From: Streptomyces lunaelactis
Lineage (GTDB): Bacteria; Actinomycetota; Actinomycetes; Streptomycetales; Streptomycetaceae
Direction of reading: 5' to 3'
Assembly (NCBI RefSeq): GCF_003054555.1
Contig: NZ_CP026304.1
Location: 6,820,001-6,884,000 of the forward strand
DNA length: 64,000 bases
Both the position numbers and the translations under genes were made by a program. The notes beneath the pieces are model-generated. The model had not been told where the DNA came from, did no database searches, and worked only from the letters and a program-made list of their open reading frames with translations. Positions 36,086 to 44,538 of the stretch are shown piece after piece; the first letter of the stretch is position 1, and each line of letters starts with the position of its first letter.

Positions 36086-36973
36086 ATGGACTTCCTTCGC
36101 CCCGCCAGCTGGGAGGAGGCGCTCGCCGCCAAGGCCGAGCACCCCACCGCTGTCCCTATTGCGGGTGGCACCGATGTGATGGTCGAGATCAACTTCGACC
36201 ACCGCCGGCCGGAGTACCTCCTGGACCTGAACCGCATCGGCGAGCTGCGCGAGTGGGAGGTCGGCGAGGAGACGGTCCGACTGGGCGCCTCCGTCTCGTA
36301 CACGCAGATCATGGACCACCTCCGGGCCGAGCTGCCCGGTCTGGCCCTCGCGTCGCACACGGTCGCATCCCCGCAGATCCGCAACCGCGGCGGCGTCGGC
36401 GGCAACCTCGGCACCGCGTCCCCCGCAGGTGACGCCCACCCGGCCCTGCTCGCCGCGGGCGCCGAGGTCGAGGTCGAGTCCGTACGCGGCAGCCGCCTCA
36501 TCCCGATCGACGAGTTCTACACGGGCGTGAAGCGCAACGCGCTCGCGGCCGACGAGCTGATCCGCGCCGTCCACATCAGCAAGGCCGACGGACCGCAGCA
36601 ATACTCGAAGGTGGGCACTCGCAACGCGATGGTCATCGCGGTCTGCGCCTTCGGGCTGGCCCTGCACCCGCAGACCCGCACGGTGCGCACCGGCATCGGC
36701 TCCGCCGCCCCGACTCCGGTCCGGGCGAAGGCGGCCGAGGAGTTCTTGAACGCCGCGCTCGAAGAGGGCGGCTTCTGGGACAGCAAGGAGATCATCACGC
36801 CGTCGATCGCCAGGCAGTTCGCGGAGCTCGCATCCGGCGGCTGCAACCCGATCGACGACGTACGCGGCACCGCGAGCTACCGCCGCCACGCGGTCGGCAT
36901 CATGGCCCGCCGGACCCTCGGCTGGACCTGGGAGGCCTTCCGGGGCAACGAGAGGAGCGCACAGTGCGCGTGA
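36086..36973 (+). CDS. xdhB: Xanthine dehydrogenase FAD-binding subunit
   Basis: 295 residues of the CO-dehydrogenase flavoprotein/FAD_binding_5 fold. FAD contacts are AIVPIAGGTDVM-like (VPIAGGTDVMVE, about 27-38) and RNRGGVGGNLGTASPAGDAH (about 95-115), followed by the C-terminal CO_deh_flav_C domain. It passes electrons from the iron-sulfur subunit to NAD+. First gene of the operon; its stop overlaps the next GTG by 10 bp. Confidence 0.94.
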   Translation: MDFLRPASWEEALAAKAEHPTAVPIAGGTDVMVEINFDHRRPEYLLDLNRIGELREWEVGEETVRLGASVSYTQIMDHLRAELPGLALASHTVASPQIRNRGGVGGNLGTASPAGDAHPALLAAGAEVEVESVRGSRLIPIDEFYTGVKRNALAADELIRAVHISKADGPQQYSKVGTRNAMVIAVCAFGLALHPQTRTVRTGIGSAAPTPVRAKAAEEFLNAALEEGGFWDSKEIITPSIARQFAELASGGCNPIDDVRGTASYRRHAVGIMARRTLGWTWEAFRGNERSAQCA

Positions 36974-37548
36974 ACTTCACGGTCAACGGTCGTCAGCAGG
37001 AAGCGGACGACGTGTGGGAGGGCGAGAGCCTTCTCTACGTACTGCGTGAGCGCATGGGCCTGCCGGGCTCCAAGAACGCGTGCGAGCAGGGCGAGTGCGG
37101 CTCCTGCACGGTCCGCCTGGACGGCGTCCTGGTCTGCTCCTGCCTCGTTGCCGCAGGTCAGGTCGAGGGCCGCGAGGTCGTCACCGTAGAGGGCCTGGCG
37201 GACTACGCCAAGCAGCGCGCCGAGCACGGCGGCTGCGCCACCGGCGCCTGCGGCACCACCCTGGACCAGGCCAAGCAGTGGGAGGCCCGGCCCTCCGATG
37301 GCCGGACCGGTGAGCAGAGCGAGCTCTCCCCGATCCAGCAGGCGTTCATCGACGCCGGCGCCGTGCAGTGCGGTTTCTGCACCCCCGGTCTGCTGGTCGC
37401 CGCCGACGAGCTGCTCGAGCGCAACGCCGAGCCGTCCGACGCGGACATCCGCGAGGCGCTCTCCGGCAACCTCTGCCGCTGCACCGGTTACGAGAAGATC
37501 CTCGACGCGGTCCGCCTCGCGGCCGCCCGTCAGGAAGAGGCGGTCTGA
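36964..37548 (+). CDS. Xanthine dehydrogenase 2Fe-2S subunit
   Basis: 194 residues. An N-terminal plant-type ferredoxin motif (NACEQGECGSCTVRLDG then CSC) is followed by the C-terminal four-helix 2Fe-2S domain (QCGFCTPGLLVA and GNLCRCTGYEKI). This subunit carries electrons from the molybdopterin to FAD. It starts at GTG 36964 inside the preceding gene. An insert of about 35 residues rich in Gly/Lys/Gln between the two domains is somewhat longer than usual. Confidence 0.95.
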   Translation: MRVNFTVNGRQQEADDVWEGESLLYVLRERMGLPGSKNACEQGECGSCTVRLDGVLVCSCLVAAGQVEGREVVTVEGLADYAKQRAEHGGCATGACGTTLDQAKQWEARPSDGRTGEQSELSPIQQAFIDAGAVQCGFCTPGLLVAADELLERNAEPSDADIREALSGNLCRCTGYEKILDAVRLAAARQEEAV

Positions 37549-37553
37549 GAATC

Positions 37554-39962
37554 ATGGCGCTGCATCCACGGGTCGCCGCCGCTCCGGCAGGCACCCCCAC
37601 GAACATCTCCCAGGGTTCGAAGACCAAGGGCGGCATCGGAGAGTCGACGCTGCGCCCCGACGGCACCCTCAAGGTCACCGGTGAGTTCGCGTACTCCTCG
37701 GACATGTGGCACGAGGACATGCTCTGGGGCCACACGCTCCGCTCCACCGTCGCCCACGCCGAGATCAAGTCGATCGACATCGGCGAGGCAGTGGCGATGC
37801 CCGGCGTCTACGCCGTACTGACCTACGACGACCTCCCCACCGAGGTGAAGAACTACGGCCTGGAGATCCAGGACACCCCGGTTCTCGCCCACGGCAGGGT
37901 CCGCCACCACGGTGAGCCGGTGGCCCTGGTCGCCGCGGACCACCCGGAGACCGCGCGTCGCGCCGCCGCCAAGATCAAGATCGAGTACGTCGAGCTGCCC
38001 GTCATCACCGACGAGGCCTCGGCCACCGCGCCCGGCGCGATCCTGATCCACGAGGGCCGCGACGACCACCACATCGGTCATGTCCCGCACCCGAACATCG
38101 TGCACCGCCAGCCGATCATCCGCGGCGACGCGGACGAGGCCGCCGGGCGCGCCGATGTGATCGTCAAGGGCGAGTACACCTTCGGTATGCAGGACCAGGC
38201 CTTCCTCGGCCCGGAGTCCGGCCTCGCGGTCCCCTCCGAGGACGGTGGCGTCGAGCTGTACGTGGCCACCCAGTGGCTGCACTCCGACCTCCGCCAGATC
38301 GCCCCCGTCCTCGGCCTGCCCGAGGACAAGGTCCGGATGACGCTCTCCGGCGTCGGCGGTGCGTTCGGCGGCCGCGAGGACCTGTCGATGCAGATCCACG
38401 CCTGCCTGCTCGCCCTCCGTACCGGCAAGCCCGTCAAGATCGTCTACAACCGGTTCGAGTCCTTCTTCGGACACGTCCACCGGCACCCGGCGAAGCTCTA
38501 CTACGAGCACGGCGCCACCAAGGACGGCAAGCTCACGCACATGAAGTGCAGGATCGTCCTGGACGGCGGGGCGTACGCCTCCGCCTCCCCGGCGGTCGTC
38601 GGCAACGCCGCCTCCCTCTCCGTCGGCCCGTACGTCATCGACGACGTCGACATCGAGGCGCTCGCGCTCTACTCGAACAACCCGCCCTGCGGTGCCATGC
38701 GCGGCTTCGGCGCGGTCCAGGCGTGCTTCGCCTACGAGGCACAGATGGACAAGGTCGCGGCGAAGCTGGGTATCGACCCGGTCGAGTTCCGCCAGCTGAA
38801 CGCCATGGAGCAGGGCGCGCTGCTGCCGACCGGTCAGACGGTCGACTCCCCGGCGCCCGTCGCCGAGCTGCTGCGCCGTGTCAAGGCCAGGCCGCTGCCG
38901 CCCGAGCAGCAGTGGCTCGCCGCCGGCGAGGAGGCGGATGTCCGCGCCCTGCCGGGCGGTCTGTCCAACACCACGCACGGCGAGGGCGTCGTCCGCGGCG
39001 TCGGCTACGCGGTCGGCATCAAGAACGTCGGCTTCTCCGAAGGCTTCGACGACTACTCCACCGCGCGGGTGCGCATGGAGGTCGTCGGCGGCGAGCCGGT
39101 CGCGACCGTGCACACCGCGATGGCGGAGGTCGGCCAGGGCGGTGTCACCGTCCACGCGCAGATCGCCCGCACCGAGCTCGGCGTCACGCAGGTGACGATC
39201 CAGCCGGCCGACACGCAGGTCGGCTCGGCCGGCTCCACCTCCGCGTCCCGTCAGACGTACGTCACGGGCGGCGCGGTGAAGCACACCTGCGAGAACGTCC
39301 GCGAGAAGGTCCTGGAGATCGGCCGCCGCAAGTTCGGCTCGTACCACCCCGCTTGGGCGACCGCCGAGCTGCTGCTCGAAGGCGGCAAGGTCGTCACCGA
39401 CGGCGGCGAGGTCCTCGCCGACCTGGTGGACGTGCTCGAGGATGAGGCGGTGGACCTGGAGCTCGAGTGGCGCCACCGTCCCACCGAGGCCTTCGATCTG
39501 CACACCGGCCAGGGCAACGGCCACGTCCAGTACTCGTTCGCCGCGCACCGCGCGGTCGTCGAGGTGGACACCGAGCTCGGCCTGGTCAAGGTCATCGAGC
39601 TGGCCTGCGCGCAGGACGTCGGCAAGGCGCTCAACCCGCTGTCCGTGGTCGGCCAGATCCAGGGTGGTACCACCCAGGGCCTGGGCGTCGCGGTCATGGA
39701 GGAGATCATCATCGACCCGAAGACCGCGAAGGTGCGCAACCCCTCCTTCACGGACTACCTGATCCCCACGATCCTCGACACGCCGACCATCCCCGTCGAC
39801 GTACTCGAGCTGGCCGATGACCACGCGCCGTACGGACTGCGCGGCGTCGGCGAGGCCCCGACCCTCTCGTCAACCCCGGCCGTCCTCGCGGCGATCCGGA
39901 ACGCGACGGGTCTGGAGCTGAACAGGACGCCGGTACGCCCCGAGCACCTCACCGGCACCTGA
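37554..39962 (+). CDS. xdhA: Xanthine dehydrogenase molybdopterin subunit
   Basis: 802 residues from ATG 37554; the open frame upstream is shadow of the previous gene. Aldehyde oxidase/xanthine dehydrogenase a/b hammerhead (about 20-135) plus the molybdenum-binding domain with GGAFGGRED, NNPPCGAMRGFGAVQACF (substrate Arg region), GQGGVTVHAQIA and RGVGEAPTL (the catalytic Glu). It oxidises hypoxanthine/xanthine to urate in the cytosol. It requires the XdhC factor encoded downstream. Confidence 0.95.
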   Translation: MALHPRVAAAPAGTPTNISQGSKTKGGIGESTLRPDGTLKVTGEFAYSSDMWHEDMLWGHTLRSTVAHAEIKSIDIGEAVAMPGVYAVLTYDDLPTEVKNYGLEIQDTPVLAHGRVRHHGEPVALVAADHPETARRAAAKIKIEYVELPVITDEASATAPGAILIHEGRDDHHIGHVPHPNIVHRQPIIRGDADEAAGRADVIVKGEYTFGMQDQAFLGPESGLAVPSEDGGVELYVATQWLHSDLRQIAPVLGLPEDKVRMTLSGVGGAFGGREDLSMQIHACLLALRTGKPVKIVYNRFESFFGHVHRHPAKLYYEHGATKDGKLTHMKCRIVLDGGAYASASPAVVGNAASLSVGPYVIDDVDIEALALYSNNPPCGAMRGFGAVQACFAYEAQMDKVAAKLGIDPVEFRQLNAMEQGALLPTGQTVDSPAPVAELLRRVKARPLPPEQQWLAAGEEADVRALPGGLSNTTHGEGVVRGVGYAVGIKNVGFSEGFDDYSTARVRMEVVGGEPVATVHTAMAEVGQGGVTVHAQIARTELGVTQVTIQPADTQVGSAGSTSASRQTYVTGGAVKHTCENVREKVLEIGRRKFGSYHPAWATAELLLEGGKVVTDGGEVLADLVDVLEDEAVDLELEWRHRPTEAFDLHTGQGNGHVQYSFAAHRAVVEVDTELGLVKVIELACAQDVGKALNPLSVVGQIQGGTTQGLGVAVMEEIIIDPKTAKVRNPSFTDYLIPTILDTPTIPVDVLELADDHAPYGLRGVGEAPTLSSTPAVLAAIRNATGLELNRTPVRPEHLTGT

Positions 39963-40077
39963 TCCACGAACTCTCCGGGCGGTGAGCCGCGGCTCCGAGG
40001 AACGTCACACTTCCCGCCCGCCCGTCGCGCCGCCCGGAGAACCCCAGTACCGCACCGCTCGCGGTCCTGGCACCACC

Positions 40078-40118
40078 CAGCACCACCAGCAGCACCCCAG
40101 CAGCACCCCAGCAGTACA
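40078..40118. repeat. CAGCACC-type low-complexity repeat
   Basis: Imperfect iterations of CAGCACCCCAG and CAGCACCAC in the 274-bp gap between the xanthine dehydrogenase and the permease. It is not in a reading frame of a gene and contains no dyad. The remainder of the gap shows no feature beyond the ribosome site of the permease (GGGAG). Confidence 0.5.
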
Positions 40119-40236
40119 CGGAATCACCCAGTTCGTCTCGGGCCGTCCCCCGGGTCGTGCAGCCCAGCGCACCATCCCAAATCCCGCAGCTCCAGTCCCC
40201 ACGCGGGTGCCCCTGTGAACCTTGGGAGTAGGCACC

Positions 40237-41718
40237 ATGACCCAGCAGTCCCTTGAGACCAAGACCACGGCGGAGGACGCCGGCGCGGGTTCGCGCCAGC
40301 CCGCCGGACGGTCCTGGCTCGACCGGTACTTCCACATAACCCAGCGAGGGTCGACCGTCGGCCGGGAGGTGCGTGGCGGCATCACCACCTTCATGGCGAT
40401 GGCGTACATCATCCTGCTCAACCCGGTGATTCTGTCGGTGCCCGACGCGGCCGGCCACAAGCTCGACGGTGATCAGCTGACCACCGCGACCGTCTTCGCC
40501 GCCGCGGCCACCACCATCGTGATGGGCTTCATCGGCAATGTGCCACTGGCCCTCGCGGCGGGACTCAGCGTCTCCGCCGTCATGGCCTTCCAGGTCGCCC
40601 CAGAGATGACCTGGGAAAACGCGATGGGCATGTGTGTCATCTACGGCCTGGTGATCGTCCTGCTGGTCGTCACCGGCCTGCGTGAACTGATCATGAACGC
40701 CATCCCCCTGGCGCTCAAGCACGCCATCACCATGGGGATCGGCCTGTTCGTCTGCCTCATCGGCCTGGTCCAGGCGGGCTTCGTCACCTCCATGCCCGGA
40801 GACGGCGGCATCGCCGGAGCCAAGCCCATTCAGCTCGGCACCAGCGACATGCTCACCGGCTGGCCGGTGCTCTGCTTCGCCGTCACCGTCCTGCTGATCT
40901 TCATGCTGCAGGTCCGCAGGGTCCCCGGCGCGATCCTCATCGGCATCGTCGGCGGCACGGTCTTCGCGGCGGCGGTCCACCAGTTCGCGGGCCTCGACAA
41001 GAAGGCCTGGGGCGGACTGAACGCCCCCGAGATCACCGGCTCCATCGTCAGCACGCCGGACTTCGGTCTCTTCGGCAGCGTCTCCTTCAGCGGCATCGGC
41101 AGCGTCGGTGGCATCACCGTCGGCGTCATCGTCTTCACCCTGGTGCTGGCCGGCTTCTTCGACGCCATGGGCACCATCATCGGCATCGGCCAGCAGGCGG
41201 GCCTCGCCGACGACAAGGGCAAGATGCCGGGCCTCAACAAGGCGCTCGCCATCGACGGCGCGGGCGGCGCGCTCGGCGGCATCGCCGGCGCGTCGGGGCA
41301 GACGGTGTTCGTCGAGTCCACCGCGGGTGTCGGTGACGGTGCGCGCACCGGCTTCGCCAGCGTGATCACCGGTCTGGCCTTCACGCTCTGCCTGTTCTTC
41401 ACCCCGCTCGCCCAGATCATCCCCACCCAGGTGGCCGCCGCGGCGCTCGTCGTCATCGGCGCGATGATGCTGACGAATGCCAAGCACATCGACTGGAACG
41501 ACCAGGCGACCTCCATCCCGGTCTTCCTGACCACCGTCCTGATGCCCTTCACGTACTCCATCACCGCGGGCATCGCGGCGGGTGTCATCGCCCACGTCCT
41601 GATCAAGACCGTCCAGGGCAGGGCGCGCGACGTCGGCTGGCTGATGTGGGTGCTGTCCGTCGTCTTCCTGGCCTACTTCGCTCTGCACCCGATCGAGGGC
41701 TGGCTGGGAGTCAACTAG
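40237..41718 (+). CDS. NCS2/AzgA-type purine permease
   Basis: 493 residues with about 13 membrane helices. AzgA-subfamily hallmarks include GGITTFMAMAYIILLNP, GNVPLALAAGLSVSAVMAF, NAIPLALKHAITMGIGLF and FFDAMGTIIGIGQQAGL, plus GASGQTVFVESTAGV. It probably imports hypoxanthine, guanine or adenine by proton symport. Its position directly behind the xanthine dehydrogenase operon fits supply of its substrates. Starts at ATG 40237. Confidence 0.92.
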   Translation: MTQQSLETKTTAEDAGAGSRQPAGRSWLDRYFHITQRGSTVGREVRGGITTFMAMAYIILLNPVILSVPDAAGHKLDGDQLTTATVFAAAATTIVMGFIGNVPLALAAGLSVSAVMAFQVAPEMTWENAMGMCVIYGLVIVLLVVTGLRELIMNAIPLALKHAITMGIGLFVCLIGLVQAGFVTSMPGDGGIAGAKPIQLGTSDMLTGWPVLCFAVTVLLIFMLQVRRVPGAILIGIVGGTVFAAAVHQFAGLDKKAWGGLNAPEITGSIVSTPDFGLFGSVSFSGIGSVGGITVGVIVFTLVLAGFFDAMGTIIGIGQQAGLADDKGKMPGLNKALAIDGAGGALGGIAGASGQTVFVESTAGVGDGARTGFASVITGLAFTLCLFFTPLAQIIPTQVAAAALVVIGAMMLTNAKHIDWNDQATSIPVFLTTVLMPFTYSITAGIAAGVIAHVLIKTVQGRARDVGWLMWVLSVVFLAYFALHPIEGWLGVN

Positions 41719-41771
41719 TCCGGACAGGGCCTGGTTCCCCGCTGCCGTACACACACCTTGAGGAGACCGAC

Positions 41772-42908
41772 ATGCTGGACATCGCCGAAGAGCTGAACCG
41801 GTGGGTCGAGCAGGGCCGCGAGTTCGCTGTCGCCACCGTGGTGGCGGTCGGCGGCAGCGCGCCCCGGCAGCCGGGCGCGGCTCTCGCTGTGGACAGCGAG
41901 GGCACGGCGATCGGGTCGGTCTCCGGAGGGTGCGTGGAAGGCGCGGTGTACGAACTGTGCCGGCAATCGCTCGAGGACGGTCACACCGTCCTCGAGCGGT
42001 TCGGCTACAGCGACGAGGACGCGTTCGCCGTGGGCCTGACCTGCGGCGGAATCATCGACATTCTTGTTACCCCGGTACGCGGCGGGGTCTTCCCCGCCGC
42101 TCTGGCGGCCGCCGCCGTTGGGGAGTCGGCGGCCCTGGCCAGAATCACCGGGGGCCCGGCCGATCTGATGGGCCGCGCGCTGCTGGTCCGGCCCGACGGT
42201 TCGTACGAGGGCGGCCTCGGCGGCCACCCGGAACTGGACCGCACGGCGGCGGGCGAGGCCCGCGCGCTGCTGGACGCCGGCCGTACGGGCACGGTCGAGA
42301 TCGGCGAGGACGGTTCGCGCTGCGGCCAACCCCTCACGCTGCTGGTCGAGTCGAGCGTCCCGGCCCCCCGGATGGTCGTGTTCGGCGCGATCGACTTCGC
42401 GTCCGCGCTGGTCCGGGTCGGCAAGTTGCTCGGCTACCACGTCACGGTGTGCGACGCCCGCCCGGTCTTCGCGACGAGGACCCGCTTCCCCGAGGCGGAC
42501 GAGATCGTCGTCGACTGGCCGCACCGCTACCTCGAGTCGACGGAGGTGGACGGCCGTACGGTCCTGTGCGTCCTCACCCACGACGCGAAGTTCGACGTCC
42601 CGCTGCTCGAGCTGGCCCTGAAGCTCCCCGTCGCGTACGTCGGCGCGATGGGCTCCCGCCGCACGCACGAGGACCGCAACAGGCGCCTGCGCGACGTCGG
42701 CGTCACGGAACTCGAACTGGCGCGGCTGCGCAGCCCGATCGGCCTGGACCTCGGCGCGCGTACGCCGGAGGAGACGGCGCTGTCGATCGGCGCGGAGATA
42801 GTGGCGAACAGGCGGGGCGGCACCGGAGTCTCCCTGACGGGAGCGCACACCCCGATCCACCACGACCCTCAGCAGGCCGAGGTGGGCCGCATAGGCTCGG
42901 TCGCCTAG
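41772..42908 (+). CDS. xdhC: XdhC-family molybdenum cofactor maturation factor
   Basis: 378 residues from ATG 41772 (GAGGAG upstream). An N-terminal XdhC/CoxI domain (ATVVAVGGSAPRQPGAALAV, SVSGGCVEGAVYEL, CGGIIDILV) and a C-terminal Rossmann domain (VVFGAIDFASALVRVGKLLG, VAYVGAMGSRRTHEDR). Such proteins sulfurate and insert Mo cofactor into xanthine dehydrogenase. Its TAG stop is part of a CTAG bordering a vestigial inverted-repeat element. Confidence 0.92.
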   Translation: MLDIAEELNRWVEQGREFAVATVVAVGGSAPRQPGAALAVDSEGTAIGSVSGGCVEGAVYELCRQSLEDGHTVLERFGYSDEDAFAVGLTCGGIIDILVTPVRGGVFPAALAAAAVGESAALARITGGPADLMGRALLVRPDGSYEGGLGGHPELDRTAAGEARALLDAGRTGTVEIGEDGSRCGQPLTLLVESSVPAPRMVVFGAIDFASALVRVGKLLGYHVTVCDARPVFATRTRFPEADEIVVDWPHRYLESTEVDGRTVLCVLTHDAKFDVPLLELALKLPVAYVGAMGSRRTHEDRNRRLRDVGVTELELARLRSPIGLDLGARTPEETALSIGAEIVANRRGGTGVSLTGAHTPIHHDPQQAEVGRIGSVA

Positions 42909-42933
42909 GGTCTTTCGCTTCGGACGAGAGGCC
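42909..42933. mobile_element. Inverted-repeat element reduced to its two ends (25 bp)
   Basis: GGTCTTTCG, a 7-bp spacer, then CGAGAGGCC: the left and right tips of the family at 13517 and 17697 with the interior gone. Flanks are CTAG (42905-42908, including the xdhC stop) and CTGG (42934-42937), compatible with a decayed 4-bp duplication. Confidence 0.65.
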
Positions 42934-42985
42934 CTGGTACTCCAGCCGTAGATCGCAATCTTGCTGGTCAGGGCGAAGTGAAGAC
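42934..42985 (-). pseudogene. Short duplicate of the 43.5-kb gene end
   Basis: The minus strand reads HFALTSKIAIYGWST, matching HFA plus LTSEIAAYSWST of the fragment at 43536-43718 with the middle removed. It appears to be a deletion copy; no function. Confidence 0.5.
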
Positions 42986-43027
42986 AGGTGCGGCCACGGC
43001 AGGGCCCCCTCCCCTGCGGCAAAAATC

Positions 43028-43486
43028 TCAGGCCGACGCAGCCGACGACATCAATTCCTCCAGCTTGTTGAGACTCTGAGTCCAGCCTTCCTCGTGGAGA
43101 GCCTGGCGCCGCTCAGTGGCGAAGTCGCCCTGGCTGACGGCCAACTCGGCCCCCGTACCGCCGATATCGCGAAGCGACAGCGTCACCACCGTCTCCCGAT
43201 CCTCGGGATCGGGATCCTCCCACCGGAAGGTGTAGGACAGGCGTGCCGGAGGGTCGACCTCAAGGAATTCCCCCACGAGGTAGAACAGATCGCCTTCCGG
43301 AGGCTGCATCGCGATCCGATAACCACCTCCTGGCCGAAGGTCGCTTTCCACACCAGGAGTGACGAATCCGTCAGGGCCCCACCACTTGGCCAGTTCCTGC
43401 GGTTCGGTCAAGGCTCGGAATACGACCGTGCGCCGTGCGCGGAGGACACGCTGCAGATGCAGCCTCAGCCCGCCATCGTGCGTCAT
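43028..43486 (-). CDS. AHSA1/SRPBCC family protein
   Basis: 152 residues from ATG 43486 with a strong GGAGGAGG ribosome site. The START-like fold is typical of Aha1/YndB proteins (RTVVFRALTEPQELAKWWGP, DLRPGGGYRIAMQPPEG, GWTQSLNKLEELM). These bind hydrophobic ligands or act as stress-related factors; no partner regulator (ArsR) is adjacent. Cytosolic. Confidence 0.9.
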   Translation of the reverse strand: MTHDGGLRLHLQRVLRARRTVVFRALTEPQELAKWWGPDGFVTPGVESDLRPGGGYRIAMQPPEGDLFYLVGEFLEVDPPARLSYTFRWEDPDPEDRETVVTLSLRDIGGTGAELAVSQGDFATERRQALHEEGWTQSLNKLEELMSSAASA

Positions 43487-43535
43487 CACGAACCTCCTCC
43501 AACCGAAGGCGTCGAGATTGACCACCGCACCTATC

Positions 43536-43706
43536 CTAAGTACTCCAGCTGTAGGCCGCGATCTCGCTGGTCAGGGCCTCCGCGCTGCGGCCGTCCGGAT
43601 GCTGGTCCTTCACGCGGGCGATCTTGCCCGCCCACAGCTCCGCGTCCACGAACGGGCGCCGTTTGTGCTGCTCGACCAACTCGGCCAGGTGCTCGCGGGA
43701 GCACAT
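43536..43706 (-). CDS. Unidentified short protein or gene fragment
   Basis: 56 residues: MCSREHLAELVEQHKRRPFV and on to ALTSEIAAYSWST with a TAG stop. The codon bias is coding-like, but no ribosome site precedes the ATG, and homology to the truncated copy at 42934 extends upstream of it (HFA), so it is probably the 3' end of a larger lost gene. Family not recognised. Confidence 0.35.
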   Translation of the reverse strand: MCSREHLAELVEQHKRRPFVDAELWAGKIARVKDQHPDGRSAEALTSEIAAYSWST

Positions 43707-43723
43707 CGTCGCGAAGTGCGCGG

Positions 43724-44161
43724 TCAGTCAGCGGCGAGGGTCTCGGAGAGACTCACGGCGGGGCAGCCGAGTATCCCTGTCAGCACACGCTGCTGGCGCT
43801 CCGTCAGAGAGGCAACGAAGACCACTACGTCAGCATCGGCCCCTTCACAGGCCGCGGCTACTTCACGGACCTTCCCGTAGCTCAGCAGAGTCCGCGAGGA
43901 ATACGGCAAAGCCATCTTCCTGACCCCGCCGTCCGAGACGCCACGCCGCTGCACGATCCGCCCGACGACCCGAGCACCGCGCGCTGTCAGTTCCGCGGCC
44001 GCCGAATCCATGAGCGCGACGAAGTTCTTCTCCTTCGCGGAGAAGTAGCCAACGATCATGACACTGGCCCCCGCGACCTCCACGGGCGAAGCCTGGCGCT
44101 CGGCAGGATTCGGTCCCACGCGGCGAGCTGGGCGCCGGTCGCGCCTTCGGAGCTGATACAT
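43724..44161 (-). CDS. Stand-alone HflX N-domain-like protein
   Basis: 145 residues from ATG 44161. The core resembles the N-terminal domain of the ribosome-associated GTPase HflX: AAAELTARGARVVGRIVQRR, LLSYGKVREVAAACEGADAD and VVVFVASLTERQQRVL. The GTPase domain is absent. It could be a paralogous nucleotide-binding module or a truncated derivative; it has intact coding bias and no frameshift, favouring a real gene. Confidence 0.65.
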   Translation of the reverse strand: MYQLRRRDRRPARRVGPNPAERQASPVEVAGASVMIVGYFSAKEKNFVALMDSAAAELTARGARVVGRIVQRRGVSDGGVRKMALPYSSRTLLSYGKVREVAAACEGADADVVVFVASLTERQQRVLTGILGCPAVSLSETLAAD

Positions 44162-44268
44162 GACCCACAGGCTAGACGTCGCGCCACCTGCAGCGATACG
44201 CGTTATCTCACTGCCCGAGGTCAAAGGACAAGCTAACCCGGCGAGGCTGGAATTCCATCCCCCGGTCA

Positions 44269-44424
44269 GTCCGGGTCGCCGCGGTCCTCGCCCCGGACAT
44301 CGAGTCCGCGGGCGTGATCACCCTGCCGAGCGGGAAGACCGCGTCCGTCCGCGTCCGGGCCTTCTCCTACGGCGACCAGTCGAACCTCGTCCATCGCACG
44401 ACAGGACCGGACGACCCCGGCTGA
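44269..44424 (+). pseudogene. Unidentified coding-like 3' fragment
   Basis: Frame reading RVAAVLAPDIESAGVITLPS then GKTASVRVRAFSYGDQSNLV to a TGA at 44422. Codon bias is coding-like but there is no start or ribosome site. Probably the end of a lost gene; family not recognised. Together with it the 377-bp gap 44162-44538 holds only the promoter of the aminotransferase. Confidence 0.35.
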
Positions 44425-44538
44425 TCATCCCCATGCGTCCCGCACGCCCCGGCCGTTGAACGCTGCCCCATCGCCGCCCGTATACCTGGGCGGTCCATGC
44501 GCGTCCGCATGGGCTGTTCCGGCAGGGGAGGCAGATCT

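Noticed and set aside
37530..39824. A 764-codon minus-strand open frame opposite the xanthine dehydrogenase large subunit
   Set aside because: Same antisense artefact; the plus strand encodes a complete molybdopterin subunit.
40078..40118. CRISPR-like array
   Set aside because: Short irregular CAGCAC iterations without constant repeats, unique spacers or cas genes; simple low complexity.
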